Shown: piece after piece, positions 46,680-57,371 of the stretch
How positions within the stretch are numbered: position 1 is the stretch's first letter
Layout: each line of letters begins with the position of its first letter
Origin: Rhodobacteraceae bacterium KLH11
GTDB lineage: Bacteria > Pseudomonadota > Alphaproteobacteria > Rhodobacterales > Rhodobacteraceae
Direction: 5' to 3'
DNA: 64,000 nucleotides
NCBI GenBank assembly: GCA_000158135.1
Contig: DS999531.1
Location: 270,519 to 334,518, forward strand
Made by a program: the position numbers and the translations under genes
Notes under the pieces: generated by a model
Told to the model about the DNA's origin: nothing
Databases searched by the model: none
The model's input: only the letters and a program-made list of their open reading frames with translations

Positions 46680-47632
46680 GACCAGCCCCCCAACCCGTAA
46701 GGCTTCAGCAGCGCCTCGGCCAGAATCGCGCCAAAATGCAGGAAGAGATACAGCAGCGACAGCTTGAAGAAGCTGCGCTCGACCTTGAAATTATCCATCT
46801 CGGCATCGTCTTCCGTCCGCCGGGAAATCACCCAGGCCCCACGCAGGAACAGGGCATTCAGGACCAGTGCAACCACCAGGTAGATGGGTCCACCGATATC
46901 CGAGAAGGCGGTCCCTACAGCCAGCAGGGCCAGCAGGGCGGTATAGACCAGAATATGCCAACGCGTCGTGCGCCGTCCGTGGGTGACGGTCAGCATCGGA
47001 ACACCGGCATCGTCGTAATCCGAGCGCATGAACAAGGCCAGCGCCCAGAAATGCGGCGGCGTCCACATGAAGGTCAGGGCGAACATCAGCCACGGCTCCA
47101 GCGTCATCGAGCCGGTGGCCGCGACCCAGCCGATCACCGGCGGGAAGGCACCCGCAGCGCCCCCGATAACGATGTTCTGCGGTGTCGAGCGCTTAAGCCA
47201 CATCGTATAGACAACGACATAGAAGAAAATCGTGAACGCCAGAAACGCGCCCGCAAACCAGTTGGTCGCCAGCCCCAGCATGATGACCGACAGACCCGAC
47301 AGCGCGAGGCCCAGCGCCAGCGCCTCGCCCGCTTCTACCTTGCCGGACGGGATCGGGCGGCCCTTGGTGCGCTTCATCACCCGGTCGATATCCGCATCCC
47401 ACCACATGTTCAGCGCACCAGAAGCTCCACCGCCGATTGCGATGAACAGGATGGCGCAGAAGCCTACAAACGGATGTACGGGAACCGGGGCTGCGATCAG
47501 GCCGACGAGTGCTGTGAACACGACCAGAGACATCACGCGCGGCTTCAGCAGGGCGAAATAATCGCCAAAGCTGGCCTCGTCCGCGCGGGGCTGCGCGGTG
47601 ACGGTGCTGGCATCGAAGCTTGCGTCGCTCAT
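46676..47632 (-). CDS. ctaB: Protoheme IX farnesyltransferase
   Basis: Converts haem b to haem o by farnesylation, needed for the aa3 oxidase. 318 residues, UbiA family, about nine helices: LLKPRVMSLVVFTALVGLI, NMWWDADIDRVMKRTKGRP (the DxxxD prenyl-binding motif), and FMWTPPHFWALALFMRSDYDDAGVPML. ATG at 47632 follows AAGGA. Second in the operon, after ctaC. Confidence 0.97.
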   Translation of the reverse strand: MSDASFDASTVTAQPRADEASFGDYFALLKPRVMSLVVFTALVGLIAAPVPVHPFVGFCAILFIAIGGGASGALNMWWDADIDRVMKRTKGRPIPSGKVEAGEALALGLALSGLSVIMLGLATNWFAGAFLAFTIFFYVVVYTMWLKRSTPQNIVIGGAAGAFPPVIGWVAATGSMTLEPWLMFALTFMWTPPHFWALALFMRSDYDDAGVPMLTVTHGRRTTRWHILVYTALLALLAVGTAFSDIGGPIYLVVALVLNALFLRGAWVISRRTEDDAEMDNFKVERSFFKLSLLYLFLHFGAILAEALLKPYGLGGWS

Positions 47633-47704
47633 GTCCGGTCCTTCTGGGCAAAAACTGCGCGAATGCCGCGCAGCCTGCATGTGTTTATCTAAGCCACCGG
47701 GGGC

Positions 47705-48616
47705 TTAGTTTGCGGCCACCTGATAGGAGGCAGGCTGACCTGCATACTCTTCCACGGCGCCTTTCAGCCATTCTTCATAGGCTTCTTCGCTCACCACTTT
47801 GACGGTGATCGGCATATAGGCATGGTCTTTGCCGCACAGCTCTGAGCACTGGCCAAAATAGATACCTTCTTGTTCGGCTTCGAACCACAGCTCGGCCAGT
47901 CGGCCCGGCACACCATCCTGCTTTACGCCGAAAGAGGGGATGGTCCAGGAGTGGATCACGTCAGATGCGGTGACCTGCATCACGATGATCTTGCCAACCG
48001 GCACGACCACGGCGGTATCGGTGGCCAGCAGCCATTCGTCATCGCTGTAGCCTGCATCAGCCAGCTTGGCCCGCATCGCATCATCCAGAACAAAGGGTGT
48101 TACGTCTGCATCTGCCGGGCGCGCGCCTTCGTCCAAAGTCGCCGGGTGACCCAGCAGGTAGCTGTCGAAAGCAAAATCGTGATCGACATATTCATAGGTC
48201 CAGTACCACTGGTTGCCCACGACCTTGATGGTGATATCGCCTTCGGGGATTTCCTGCTGCTTGAACAGAACCGGCAGCGAGAAGGCACCGATAAAGACCA
48301 GGATCAGGATCGGCCCAAGGGTCCAGGCAATCTCGACCGGGGTGTAGTGCGAGAACCGCGCGGGCGTCGGATTTACCCGCGAGTTATAGCGCACGATACA
48401 ATAGACCAGCAGCCCGGCAACGAACAAGCAGATCACGGTGATGATCACCAGAATCATGTTGTCCAGCGATTGGATACCTTCTGCCAAGCTTGTCGTCGCA
48501 GGCTGAAACCCAATGCCGCCGTCAACCGGCTTGCCAATAATCTCAAGCTCCTGAGCCATGGCGGGAAGGCTGGAGAGGGCCGTTGCAAGCCCCGAAAGCA
48601 TCAAAGCATTCTTCAT
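47705..48616 (-). CDS. ctaC: Cytochrome c oxidase subunit II
   Basis: 303 residues: signal peptide [21 protein letters not shown], two membrane helices (about 50-75 and 95-115), and a periplasmic CuA domain. Copper ligands are the His of DVIHSW and C257, E259, C261, H265, M268 in [12 protein letters not shown]. Accepts electrons from cytochrome c. ATG at 48616 has AGGACA upstream; first gene of the cta operon, divergent from tldD. Confidence 0.97.
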   Translation of the reverse strand: MKNALMLSGLATALSSLPAMAQELEIIGKPVDGGIGFQPATTSLAEGIQSLDNMILVIITVICLFVAGLLVYCIVRYNSRVNPTPARFSHYTPVEIAWTLGPILILVFIGAFSLPVLFKQQEIPEGDITIKVVGNQWYWTYEYVDHDFAFDSYLLGHPATLDEGARPADADVTPFVLDDAMRAKLADAGYSDDEWLLATDTAVVVPVGKIIVMQVTASDVIHSWTIPSFGVKQDGVPGRLAELWFEAEQEGIYFGQCSELCGKDHAYMPITVKVVSEEAYEEWLKGAVEEYAGQPASYQVAAN

Positions 48617-48759
48617 GTTCTGTCCTGATCGTTTGATCTTTGCGTCTCTCGCGAAAAGATGTGAATCGGTCACACCTCTCCCGTTGTCTTTGGCCGCGTT
48701 AAAAACCATATTCCGTCGGGTAGATAAAGCAAAATGCTTGCGTCAAACAGACGCTATTT

Positions 48760-48773
48760 TTGATCTGGATCAA
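48760..48773. promoter_or_regulatory. Perfect FNR/FnrL box between ctaC and tldD
   Basis: TTGATCTGGATCAA, exact match to TTGAT-N4-ATCAA. It lies 144 bp before the ctaC start and ends 19 bases before the tldD start. In Rhodobacterales FnrL uses this site to switch genes at low oxygen. Which gene it controls is inference. Confidence 0.65.
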
Positions 48774-48792
48774 ACCCGAAAGGTCGCAACCC

Positions 48793-50214
48793 ATGACTCA
48801 GACCCCGTTTCGCCCCTTTGAAAGCGCGCTTCCGAAGGATGAAGCGCTTGCTGTATTGCGTTCTGCAACGGACGGGGCCGAGGATGGTGAGCTGTTCGTC
48901 GAGCGGCGGAAATCCGAATCTCTGGTATTTGATGACGGGCGCCTGCGCACCGCGTCCTATGATGCCTCGGAAGGGTTCGGCCTGCGGGCGGTGCAAGGTG
49001 AAGTGGCCGGGTATGCCCATTCAACCGATGTTTCGATTCCCTCGTTGAAACGGGCCGCCGAAACCGCGCGGCTGGCGATCGGAGATGGTGGCGGCACGCT
49101 GGCAGAGGCTCCGCGCGCCACCAATATCCGGCTGTACACGGACGAAGATCCAATCGAATCCGCCAGCTTTCCGGTCAAAATCGAAACCTTGCGAGAGATT
49201 GACGCCTTTGCCCGCGATCTGGACCCCAGGGTCGTTCAGGTCAGCGCCACAATCGCCGCCGCCACGCAAGAGGTCGAGATTCTGCGCCCCGATGGCGTGC
49301 TCGTGCGCGACGTGCGCCCGATGACGCGGCTGAATGTCTCGGTCATCGTCGAACAGGATGGACGCCGCGAAAGTGGCTCGGCCGGAGGCGGCGGGCGTGT
49401 CGGTCTGGACGGCCTGCTTGATCCGGCTGACTGGCAGGACAAGGCGCGCGAGGCTTTGCGGATCGCCATGGTCAATCTGGACGCAATCCCTGCGCCCGCC
49501 GGCGTGATGGAGGTTGCACTCGGCCCCGGCTGGCCCGGCATCCTGCTGCACGAGGCCATCGGTCATGGGCTGGAAGGCGACTTCAACCGCAAAGGCAGCT
49601 CGGCCTTTGCCGGGCTGATGGGGCAGCAGATCGCCTCAAAAGGGGTCACCGTTATAGACGATGGCACAATCGCTGACCGGCGCGGATCGATCACCGTGGA
49701 TGATGAAGGCACACCCAGTTCACGTACCGTATTGATTGAGGATGGTATCCTCACCGGCTATATGCAGGATCGGCAAAATGCCCGTCTGATGGGGGTGTCG
49801 CCCACCGGGAACGGGCGGCGACAGAGCTATGCGCATAAGCCGATGCCGCGCATGACCAATACGATCATGCTGGGTGGTGACGCGGACCCTGCCGCGCTGG
49901 TTGCCGACATCAAGGACGGCATCTGGGCAGTTGGTTTCGGCGGCGGACAGGTCGACATCACCAACGGCAAGTTCGTTTTTTCCTGCACCGAAGCCTATCG
50001 GGTCGAAAACGGCAAGATCGGTGCTCCGGTCAAGGGAGCGACCCTGATCGGTGACGGGCCTTCGGCGCTGAAACGTATTCGCGGTCTGGGCAACGACATG
50101 GCCTTGGATCCCGGTATGGGCACCTGCGGCAAGGATGGGCAATGGGTGCCGGTGGGTGTCGGCCAGCCAACAGTTCTGATGGATGGCCTGACAGTGGGCG
50201 GTTCGGCCGCCTGA
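48793..50214 (+). CDS. tldD: TldD metalloprotease
   Basis: 473 residues; works with TldE to trim peptides such as microcins and in CcdA degradation. The zinc motif HEAIGH is at residues 253-258 (ILLHEAIGHGLEGDFNRKGSSAF), with DDEGTPSSRTVLIEDGIL and GNGRRQSYAHKPMPRMTNTIM typical of the family. ATG at 48793; the longer ATA-rich extension has no support. TldE is not adjacent. FNR box just upstream. Confidence 0.95.
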   Translation: MTQTPFRPFESALPKDEALAVLRSATDGAEDGELFVERRKSESLVFDDGRLRTASYDASEGFGLRAVQGEVAGYAHSTDVSIPSLKRAAETARLAIGDGGGTLAEAPRATNIRLYTDEDPIESASFPVKIETLREIDAFARDLDPRVVQVSATIAAATQEVEILRPDGVLVRDVRPMTRLNVSVIVEQDGRRESGSAGGGGRVGLDGLLDPADWQDKAREALRIAMVNLDAIPAPAGVMEVALGPGWPGILLHEAIGHGLEGDFNRKGSSAFAGLMGQQIASKGVTVIDDGTIADRRGSITVDDEGTPSSRTVLIEDGILTGYMQDRQNARLMGVSPTGNGRRQSYAHKPMPRMTNTIMLGGDADPAALVADIKDGIWAVGFGGGQVDITNGKFVFSCTEAYRVENGKIGAPVKGATLIGDGPSALKRIRGLGNDMALDPGMGTCGKDGQWVPVGVGQPTVLMDGLTVGGSAA

Positions 50215-50293
50215 GCCGCCCATGATGAAAGAGTTGGAAATGCGCGGTTAACACCACACCCGGTTGCTGAACCCAAAACGCTGACAACCACTG

Positions 50294-50330
50294 GTGACAA
50301 GAAAATTCGTCGAATTTTCTTGTCACTTTT
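50294..50330. repeat. 33-bp near-perfect palindrome between tldD and dprA
   Basis: GTGACAAGAAAATTCG (50294-50309), T, then its exact complement CGAATTTTCTTGTCAC (50311-50326), followed by TTTT. As RNA it is a 14-bp stem with loop CGTCG, so a terminator of tldD is possible. GAAAATTC arms are shared with the palindrome inside valS. Confidence 0.75.
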
Positions 50331-50450
50331 CAATAGCATAAGTCGTACTCCAAAAAAGAATTTCAGATAAATCAGATCTAATTTTTCTCGATTCACAAGC
50401 TGTTAACTCCGAATCCCGTAAACCAGTTCTGCAATCAGGCGGAGCATCGG

Positions 50451-51587
50451 ATGACCGAAGAGCAGCTTTCTTCCTATCACCCCCCACTCCCACCCACCAC
50501 GGAAGAGGACCGGTTTTCGTGGCTCCGTCTGTTGCGCTCGCGCAAGGTTGGCCCGGCGACATTTCGTCGGTTGCTGCGCGAACATGGCTCAGCGCAGAAC
50601 GCGCTGGCTGCGCTGCCCGAAATGGCACGCGCTGCCGGGATAGACGGGTACAAAATATGCCCCCCCGGCGTGATTGAGGCGGAACTCAGGGCTGCAAAAG
50701 CCGCCAATGCGCGGCTTTTGTGCCTTGGGGCCGCTGATTATCCCAACGCCCTGCGCGATATTTCGGACGCCCCTCCGATGCTGTGGGCAATAGGGAACCC
50801 CGCCCTTCTTCGGCGGCCGACTATTGCAATGGTCGGCGCGCGGAATTGTTCCTCGCTGGGTGCACGTATGACCCGGGCCTTGGCGACAGATCTGGCCAAA
50901 GAGGATTATATCATTGCCTCAGGGCTTGCTCGGGGTATTGATACATCAGCTCATCTTGCAGCACTCGCAACAGGTACCATCGCTGTTATGGCCGGTGGGG
51001 TTGATGTGATATACCCGGCCGAAAATACTGATCTGGCACGCGACATTGCCAAATCCGGCCTGCGGCTGTCTGAGCAACCCATGGGGACCACACCACAGGC
51101 GCGACACTTCCCGCGCCGCAACCGCATCATCTCGGGCCTTGCGCAGGCTGTGGTTGTCGTCGAAGCCGCCGCAAAATCCGGCAGCCTGATCACAGCCCGG
51201 GACGCGCTGGATCAGGGGCGAGAGGTTCTGGCAGTTCCCGGGCATCCGTTCGATGCGCGGGCCGCCGGATGCAACATGCTGATCCGCGATGGCGCGACGC
51301 TGGTACGCTCGGCTGAAGATATTCTTGATGCCCTGCCCCCGATATCGCCCAAAAGCGTCGAGCAGCCCCCCCTGCCCTTCGCGACAGACACCTCAAAGGC
51401 CAAGATCCCGCCGAATACCCTGCATCAGGCGATTCTGACCCGTCTTGGCCCGTCTCCAATTGCCGAAGACCAATTGATCCGTGACATTTCCGCCTCTGCC
51501 GGTGAGGTCGGGCCGGTGCTTGTTGACCTTGAACTCGATGGCAAAATCCTCAGGCAACCCGGTGGGCTGTTGTCGTTGAGTGCCTGA
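50451..51587 (+). CDS. dprA: DNA processing protein A
   Basis: 378 residues: N-terminal SAM-like region (WLRLLRSRKVGPATFRRLLREHGS), Rossmann-like DprA/Smf domain (IAMVGARNCSSLGARMTRALATDLAKEDYIIASGLARGIDTSAH, SGSLITARDALDQGREVLAVPGHPFDARAAGCNMLIRDGA) and a C-terminal winged-helix part. It loads RecA on single-stranded DNA during natural transformation. Located between tldD and topA; AT-rich promoter region upstream. Confidence 0.95.
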   Translation: MTEEQLSSYHPPLPPTTEEDRFSWLRLLRSRKVGPATFRRLLREHGSAQNALAALPEMARAAGIDGYKICPPGVIEAELRAAKAANARLLCLGAADYPNALRDISDAPPMLWAIGNPALLRRPTIAMVGARNCSSLGARMTRALATDLAKEDYIIASGLARGIDTSAHLAALATGTIAVMAGGVDVIYPAENTDLARDIAKSGLRLSEQPMGTTPQARHFPRRNRIISGLAQAVVVVEAAAKSGSLITARDALDQGREVLAVPGHPFDARAAGCNMLIRDGATLVRSAEDILDALPPISPKSVEQPPLPFATDTSKAKIPPNTLHQAILTRLGPSPIAEDQLIRDISASAGEVGPVLVDLELDGKILRQPGGLLSLSA

Positions 51588-51759
51588 AATATCTGGCCAA
51601 ATTACTTCGCTCAGCGCATATGCTCAAAGCCGCTGTATCTCGTAAAGATCACAGGGATTTTTATGGGGTAAAAGGAACGCATTGACAATTTCGCCTTGCC
51701 CCACACATCTTGCACCACCATACAAGGCGCCAGTCTTTTCGAGCGAGGTTTTCCCTTAA

Positions 51760-54381
51760 ATGCCCGTAGTTGTTGTAGAATCTCCGGCCAAAGCAAAAAC
51801 AATCAACAAATATCTTGGCCCCGACTACACTGTTTTGGCCTCATATGGCCATGTGCGCGATCTACCTCCGAAGGACGGATCGGTCGATACCGAAGACGAA
51901 TTTGCGATGAAATGGGAGGTCGGCAATGACAGCCGCAAACATGTCAAAGCAATCGCCGATGCGCTGAAGGAAGACAATGCCCTGATCCTCGCCACCGACC
52001 CCGATCGCGAGGGCGAGGCGATCAGTTGGCACCTGCAGGAGGCGCTGACCAAGCGGCGCTCGATCAAAAAGGATACACCGGTCAGCCGCGTGACTTTCAA
52101 TGCGATCACCAAGGATGCGGTGACCGAGGCGATGCAGAACCCGCGTGAAGTGGATATGCCGCTGGTCGAGGCCTATCTGGCCCGCCGGGCGCTGGATTAT
52201 CTGGTGGGTTTCAACCTCTCGCCCGTTCTGTGGCGCAAACTGCCGGGGGCGAAATCGGCCGGTCGTGTGCAATCGGTCTGCCTGCGCCTGATCGTCGAGC
52301 GCGAGATGGAGATTGAGGCGTTCAAGCCGGTGGAATACTGGTCTGTCCGCGCCCTGTTTGAAACGCCCCGTGGCCAAACCTATGAGGCGCGGCTGGTCAC
52401 TTTGGCTGGCAAGAAACTGGACAAGCACGATCTGGGCAACGCAACACAGGCCGAACTGGCCGTGCAGGCGATCACCAGCCGCGCACTCAGCGTCTCTTCG
52501 GTCGAAGCCAAACCCGCCGCCCGTAACCCCAGCGCCCCCTTCATGACCTCGACCCTGCAGCAAGAAGCCAGCCGCAAGTTCGGTATGGGTGCGCGCCATG
52601 CGATGCAAGTGGCGCAGCGATTGTACGAGGCCGGATACATTACCTATATGCGGACCGATGGTATCGACATGGCCCCCGAGGCCGTGGCCGCCGCGCGCGA
52701 TGCCATTGCTGACCGGTATGGCAAGGAATATGTGCCCGGCAGCCCGCGTATTTACAAGAACAAGGCCAAGAACGCGCAGGAAGCACATGAATGCATCCGC
52801 CCCACGGATATGTCGCGCGATGCCAAGGCGCTGAAAGTCACGGATGAGGATCAGCGCAAGCTCTATGATCTGATCTGGAAACGCACGATCGCCTGTCAGA
52901 TGGCCGCCGCCAGGCTGGAGCGGACCACCGTTGAGATTACCAGCGATGATGGGCAGGTCGGCCTGCGCGCAACTGGTCAGGTGGTGATGTTCGACGGCTT
53001 CATGCGCGTCTATGAGGAAGGCCGCGACGATGTTGTCGATGATGATGACAAGCGCCTGCCGCAAATCATGCAAGGCGACCCGGCGCGCTTTGCCAAAACC
53101 TCGCTGCGGGATCAGTTTGCCAAGGCCACGGGTGACGACAAGCAGGCCGTTCTGTCTGATAACGAAGCTGTTCTGGCCTTGCAGCACCACACCCAGCCCC
53201 CCCCGCGCTATACCGAGGCCACGCTGGTCAAGCGGATGGAAGAGCTGGGGATCGGGCGACCGTCAACCTATGCCAGTATCGTGACCACGATTCAGGACCG
53301 GGAATATGTGCGTAAAGACAAGAACCGCCTGATCCCCGAAGAGAAGGGCCGGATCGTCACGATCTTTTTGCTGAACTTCTTCCGGCAATATGTGGGATAT
53401 GAGTTCACCGCCAATCTGGAAGAACAGCTGGATGACGTCAGCGCCGGTGATCGCGATTACAAGGACCTGCTAGGCAAGTTCTGGCGCGATTTCTCGGCGG
53501 CGATTGGTGAAACTTCGGAATTGCGGATTTCCGAGGTGCTGGACAAACTGGATGAGGCGCTTGCCCCGCAGCTCTACCCACCACGCGAGGACGGGTCTGA
53601 TCCGCGCATCTGTCCGAAATGCGGCATGGGCCAGTTGCATCTGAAGACCTCTCGCACCGGTGGTTTCGTCGGCTGCGGCAACTATCCCGAATGCACCTAT
53701 ACCCGCCCCATCGCGGGTGAAGGGGCCGAAGGGGATGAACGTCTGCTGGGCGAAGATGCAGGGGATGAGATCTGGCTGAAATCCGGTCGTTTTGGTCCTT
53801 ATGTCCAGCGTGGCGAACCCACGCCCGAGAACAAGAAGCCGCCCCGCGCCTCGCTGCCGCGCGGGTGGAGCAAGGATGACATGGATTTGGGCAAGGCGCT
53901 GACACTACTGTCTCTGCCCCGCCAGATCGGTGAACATCCAGAAGGCGGCATGATCAGTTCGAACTTCGGGCGTTTCGGTCCCTATCTGATGCACCAGCTG
54001 GCGGATGAGGCCAAACCGGTCTATGCCAACCTCAAAGACCCAAACGACGTGTTCGAGATCGGGATGAACCGCGCCGTGGAACTGCTGGCCGAAAAACGCG
54101 CCAATCCCGGACGCGGGCGGCGGGCGGCGGCAAAGCCGTTGAAAGAACTGGGCGAGCACCCTGACGGTGGCGCAATGCAGGTTCTGGACGGTCGCTATGG
54201 GCCCTATGTGAAATGGGAAAAGGTCAACGCAACCATTCCCAAGGACATCAAGCCCGAGGATGTGACCCAGGAAATGGCCATTGAGCTGGTTAATGAGCGC
54301 GCGGCCAAAAAGGGTACCAGGAAAAAGGCCGCTCCGAAGAAGAAAACCGCCGCCAAGAAGACCACCAAAAAGGCAGGTTAG
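51760..54381 (+). CDS. topA: DNA topoisomerase I
   Basis: Relaxes negative supercoils. 873 residues: TOPRIM opening [20 protein letters not shown] and [14 protein letters not shown], catalytic Tyr296 in [45 protein letters not shown], one C4 zinc ribbon ([28 protein letters not shown]), two or three shorter C-terminal repeats without cysteines, and a Lys/Ala-rich tail ([18 protein letters not shown]). GAGG precedes the ATG at a longish distance. Downstream of dprA, a conserved pairing. Confidence 0.97.
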   Translation: MPVVVVESPAKAKTINKYLGPDYTVLASYGHVRDLPPKDGSVDTEDEFAMKWEVGNDSRKHVKAIADALKEDNALILATDPDREGEAISWHLQEALTKRRSIKKDTPVSRVTFNAITKDAVTEAMQNPREVDMPLVEAYLARRALDYLVGFNLSPVLWRKLPGAKSAGRVQSVCLRLIVEREMEIEAFKPVEYWSVRALFETPRGQTYEARLVTLAGKKLDKHDLGNATQAELAVQAITSRALSVSSVEAKPAARNPSAPFMTSTLQQEASRKFGMGARHAMQVAQRLYEAGYITYMRTDGIDMAPEAVAAARDAIADRYGKEYVPGSPRIYKNKAKNAQEAHECIRPTDMSRDAKALKVTDEDQRKLYDLIWKRTIACQMAAARLERTTVEITSDDGQVGLRATGQVVMFDGFMRVYEEGRDDVVDDDDKRLPQIMQGDPARFAKTSLRDQFAKATGDDKQAVLSDNEAVLALQHHTQPPPRYTEATLVKRMEELGIGRPSTYASIVTTIQDREYVRKDKNRLIPEEKGRIVTIFLLNFFRQYVGYEFTANLEEQLDDVSAGDRDYKDLLGKFWRDFSAAIGETSELRISEVLDKLDEALAPQLYPPREDGSDPRICPKCGMGQLHLKTSRTGGFVGCGNYPECTYTRPIAGEGAEGDERLLGEDAGDEIWLKSGRFGPYVQRGEPTPENKKPPRASLPRGWSKDDMDLGKALTLLSLPRQIGEHPEGGMISSNFGRFGPYLMHQLADEAKPVYANLKDPNDVFEIGMNRAVELLAEKRANPGRGRRAAAKPLKELGEHPDGGAMQVLDGRYGPYVKWEKVNATIPKDIKPEDVTQEMAIELVNERAAKKGTRKKAAPKKKTAAKKTTKKAG

Positions 54382-54473
54382 GTAGAAATACCATCTCTTC
54401 CCCGGTTTCATTGACTTCCCCGTGGCGTGGCGGCACAACTCGGCCCAACACCATGTCATTGGGGGAGTTTTCC

Positions 54474-55178
54474 ATGAAGAAAGTCTATGCCAATGCCAAC
54501 GAAGCGCTCGACGGAGTGTTGTCGGACGGCATGTTGATTGCCGCAGGCGGATTCGGCCTGTGTGGCATTCCCGAATTGTTGCTTGAAGCCATCAAAGAGG
54601 CTGGCGTCCAGAACCTGACTTTCGTGTCCAACAACGCGGGCGTCGACGATTTCGGAATCGGCATCCTGCTTCAGACCAGACAGGTCAAGCGGATGATCAG
54701 TTCCTATGTCGGCGAAAACGCCGAGTTCATGCGCCAGTATCTCAGCGGTGAGCTGGAGCTGGAATTCAACCCGCAAGGCACGCTGGCCGAACGGATGCGC
54801 GCCGGTGGTGCGGGCATCCCCGGTTTCTACACCAAAACCGGCGTGGGCACTGTGATTGCCGAAGGCAAAGAGCACAAGGACTTCAACGGTGAGACCTACA
54901 TCATGGAAGAAGGCATCTTTGCCGATCTTGCCATCGTAAAAGCCTGGAAAGCGGACGAGACCGGCAATCTGATCTTCCGCAAGACCGCGCGCAACTTCAA
55001 TGTACCCGCCGCCACCTGCGGCAAGATCTGCGTAGCTGAGGTGGAAGAGATCGTGCCGACAGGATCGCTGGACCCCGATGCGATCCACCTGCCCGGCATC
55101 TATGTACATCGTCTGGTTCAGGGCCAGCATGAAAAGCGCATCGAACAGCGCACCATCCGCAAGAAGGAGGACGCATAA
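54474..55178 (+). CDS. scoA: 3-oxoacid CoA-transferase subunit A
   Basis: 234 residues. Moves CoA from succinyl-CoA to acetoacetate or another 3-oxoacid. Opening [39 protein letters not shown] and later [27 protein letters not shown] match SCOT subunit A. ATG at 54474 follows GGGGGAG; the upstream in-frame ATG at 54411 gives an unlikely leader. Its TAA overlaps the scoB ATG by one base. Confidence 0.95.
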   Translation: MKKVYANANEALDGVLSDGMLIAAGGFGLCGIPELLLEAIKEAGVQNLTFVSNNAGVDDFGIGILLQTRQVKRMISSYVGENAEFMRQYLSGELELEFNPQGTLAERMRAGGAGIPGFYTKTGVGTVIAEGKEHKDFNGETYIMEEGIFADLAIVKAWKADETGNLIFRKTARNFNVPAATCGKICVAEVEEIVPTGSLDPDAIHLPGIYVHRLVQGQHEKRIEQRTIRKKEDA

Positions 55179-55819
55179 TGCCTCAGGACATCAAAGGCTG
55201 GGATCGCAACCAGATGGCCGCCCGTGCGGCTGAAGAACTGGAAGACGGCATGTATGTGAACCTCGGCATCGGCATCCCGACGCTGGTCGCCAACTATGTG
55301 GGTGACAAGGATATCACGCTGCAATCCGAGAACGGAATGCTGGGTATGGGCCCCTTCCCGTTCGAAGGCGAAGAAGATCCCGATCTGATCAACGCGGGCA
55401 AGCAGACGATCACCGAACTGCGCCGCACCGCCTATTTCGACAGTGCCACATCCTTCGCCATGATCCGGGGCGGCAAGATCGCCGCAGCGATTCTGGGCGC
55501 GATGGAAGTGGATGAGAAAGGCGATCTGGCCAACTGGATGATCCCCGGCAAGCTGGTCAAAGGCATGGGCGGCGCAATGGATCTGGTTGCCGGCGTCGGG
55601 CGCGTGATCGTGGTGATGGATCACACCAACAAGCATGGCGATTCAAAAGTGCTGCAAGAATGCACTCTGCCACTGACCGGTCAGGGCGTGGTTGATCGTA
55701 TTATCACCAATCTTGGTGTTCTGGATGTTGTTGAAGGCGGTCTTAAGATCGTTGATCTGGCCGATGGCGTCAGCGAAGACGAGATGCGCGCCGCGACACA
55801 GGCAACGATCGTCGGTTGA
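55178..55819 (+). CDS. scoB: 3-oxoacid CoA-transferase subunit B
   Basis: 213 residues with the catalytic glutamate in the [12 protein letters not shown] motif; [12 protein letters not shown] and [36 protein letters not shown] are the other conserved blocks. Forms the heteromeric enzyme with ScoA. Supports ketone-body or polyhydroxybutyrate breakdown. The TAATG junction shows tight coupling. Confidence 0.96.
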   Translation: MPQDIKGWDRNQMAARAAEELEDGMYVNLGIGIPTLVANYVGDKDITLQSENGMLGMGPFPFEGEEDPDLINAGKQTITELRRTAYFDSATSFAMIRGGKIAAAILGAMEVDEKGDLANWMIPGKLVKGMGGAMDLVAGVGRVIVVMDHTNKHGDSKVLQECTLPLTGQGVVDRIITNLGVLDVVEGGLKIVDLADGVSEDEMRAATQATIVG

Positions 55820-55836
55820 TCTGAACATATGAATCG

Positions 55837-55866
55837 AAAAGGCCCGCCCAGATGCGGGCCTTTTTT
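55837..55866. terminator. Bidirectional terminator between scoB and the transglycosylase
   Basis: AAAAGGCCCGC (55837-55847) and GCGGGCCTTTT (55854-55864) around CCAGAT, then TT. It serves both converging genes; the minus-strand stop codon begins inside its right arm. Confidence 0.9.
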
Positions 55867-56734
55867 AGTTGGAGGTCTGAAAGACGCAGGCATCCGAAAT
55901 GAACTGGGGTGGCGTCGTACACAGCGCGCTTGCGACCTGAAAGGCTGCAAGCACTTTGGGCACATAGTCGCGCGTCTCGGCGTAAGGCGGCACCCCGCTA
56001 TGCTTATGCACCGCCCCCTCGCCCGCGTTATAACCTGCAAGTACGAGAATCGGATCCTCGCCGAACTCTTCCATCAGCCAGTTCAGGTATCGCACGCCGC
56101 CTTCGATATTCTGTTCGGGCTTGAAACTGTCCGCAACTCCGAAACGTTCGGCCGTGGCAGGCATGAGCTGCATCAGACCCCGGGCACCTGCGGAACTCAC
56201 CGCCTGGGTCTTTCCGGCTGATTCCACCGAGATCACAGCCAGAACAAGCGCGGGTGAGACATTGGTGCCAACGGTAGAGCGCAAAATGTCCACGCCCCGC
56301 TCATCGGCAATCTCCTGAAGCGATTGCAGGCGCGGTGCGGCGACACCGGTCGCGGTCAAAGCCTGTATGGCCTCTCTGAGCCGCCCTGCGCTCGCCTGTG
56401 CAAGCTCGGGTGAAACCCGGTTCCAGAACGCTTTATAGGCACCGATGGGTTTTGAGGCCCCCGCGATCTTTGGCGCTGTGGAAGGCGGAGCTTTTGTGCG
56501 GGCAACGATCTCGGGCACTTCAAGGTCGGCGCCGGTGCTGGGGGCGGATGGAGAGGCAGCGTGCTCTTCGGGTGTGATCTGTATAGTCACCCGCGGGCGC
56601 GCGCCCGGCTTGGGCGCTTTGATGCGCTTATAGACGCCCCGCGGTTCAACCTCGGTCGCAGACGCTGGAATCGCGCCAGATAACAACAACAACACCGCCG
56701 CAGCGGCGCATAAGACTGCGTCTCGGAAATACAT
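55865..56734 (-). CDS. Lytic transglycosylase (SLT, GH23)
   Basis: 289 residues: signal peptide MYFRDAVLCAAAAVLLLLSGAIPASA, proline-rich linker, then a C-terminal SLT domain with the catalytic Glu in VISVESAGK, the AVSSAGARGLMQLMPATAERFGV motif and a GYNAGEGAV loop. Cuts peptidoglycan in the periplasm. Position next to the tad pilus locus makes pilus-related wall remodelling possible, but it is transcribed the other way. ATG at 56734 follows GAGGCAGG. Confidence 0.9.
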   Translation of the reverse strand: MYFRDAVLCAAAAVLLLLSGAIPASATEVEPRGVYKRIKAPKPGARPRVTIQITPEEHAASPSAPSTGADLEVPEIVARTKAPPSTAPKIAGASKPIGAYKAFWNRVSPELAQASAGRLREAIQALTATGVAAPRLQSLQEIADERGVDILRSTVGTNVSPALVLAVISVESAGKTQAVSSAGARGLMQLMPATAERFGVADSFKPEQNIEGGVRYLNWLMEEFGEDPILVLAGYNAGEGAVHKHSGVPPYAETRDYVPKVLAAFQVASALCTTPPQFISDACVFQTSN

Positions 56735-56955
56735 TTGCCTGCCTCGACTTTTATCTTTTGGGGCATTTTGAACCGCAGAACGGCCCATAACACCAGAAAA
56801 ACGAAGCGAATTGGGGCAATTTCGCCTCATTTGCCGCTATTTTGCATCGCCCTGGATATCTTGAAGAGAAAAAGAGTGTAATTTTTTATAGCAATTTCAG
56901 ATTGTTATGAAAATAACCAAGAAAAAATTAAGCTTTGAGCAAAAAAATATGTGTT

Positions 56956-56971
56956 TGGCCCAATTCCTGCC
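56956..56971 (+). promoter_or_regulatory. Possible sigma-54 promoter before the flp pilin
   Basis: TGGCCCAATTCCTGCC: GG and GC are at the -24/-12 spacing of sigma-54 promoters; four of the other consensus bases differ. The leader to the pilin start would be about 105 bases. The surrounding DNA (56870-56950) is very AT-rich. Only suggestive. Confidence 0.3.
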
Positions 56972-57087
56972 ACGCACAAGGGGCAAACATATATCCATAC
57001 CGAGACGATCGGGAGCGGACTGAGAGAGAAAGCTCTGAAAGACGCCTAGGTTAACTACTTTTATTGATCCTTTAGGAGGGACGTAAC

Positions 57088-57270
57088 ATGATCAAGTTCA
57101 TCAAGAACTTCCGCAAAGACGAAGACGGCGCCGTAACTGTAGACTGGGTCGTTCTGACCGCAGCCGTTGTTGCTCTGGCGGCCATTGCATACAATCAGGT
57201 TCAAACCGGTACAAGCAACCTGGCCGGCAGCATCAGCAGCGCACTGACTAGCGTTACTGTCAATCCTTAA
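57088..57270 (+). CDS. flp: Flp-type (type IVb) pilin 1
   Basis: 60 residues, major subunit candidate of the tad pilus. KFIKNFRKDEDGAVTVDWVVLTAAVVALAAIAY: short basic leader, cleavage expected after Gly, then the hydrophobic helix. The +5 residue, usually Glu in Flp, is Asp. Strong TAGGAGGG ribosome site at 57072-57079. Followed by a terminator, so it is likely expressed far above the genes downstream. Confidence 0.9.
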   Translation: MIKFIKNFRKDEDGAVTVDWVVLTAAVVALAAIAYNQVQTGTSNLAGSISSALTSVTVNP

Positions 57271-57305
57271 TGGATAGTTGGCCTCTCGGTCAGAATACAG
57301 TTTGG

Positions 57306-57342
57306 GGCCATGTTTCGTGATCGAAGCGTGGCCTTATTTTTT
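57306..57342 (+). terminator. Terminator/attenuator between the two pilin genes
   Basis: GGCCATGTTTCG (57306-57317) pairs with CGAAGCGTGGCC (57322-57333) around TGAT, two wobbles, followed by TTATTTTTT. Confidence 0.85.
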
Positions 57343-57371
57343 AATTAAACGTGACTATTCGGGGTAGCCCA

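Noticed and set aside
57000..57087. CtrA box (TTAA-N7-TTAA) before the flp pilin
   Set aside because: A TTAAC half-site exists but the second half does not match.
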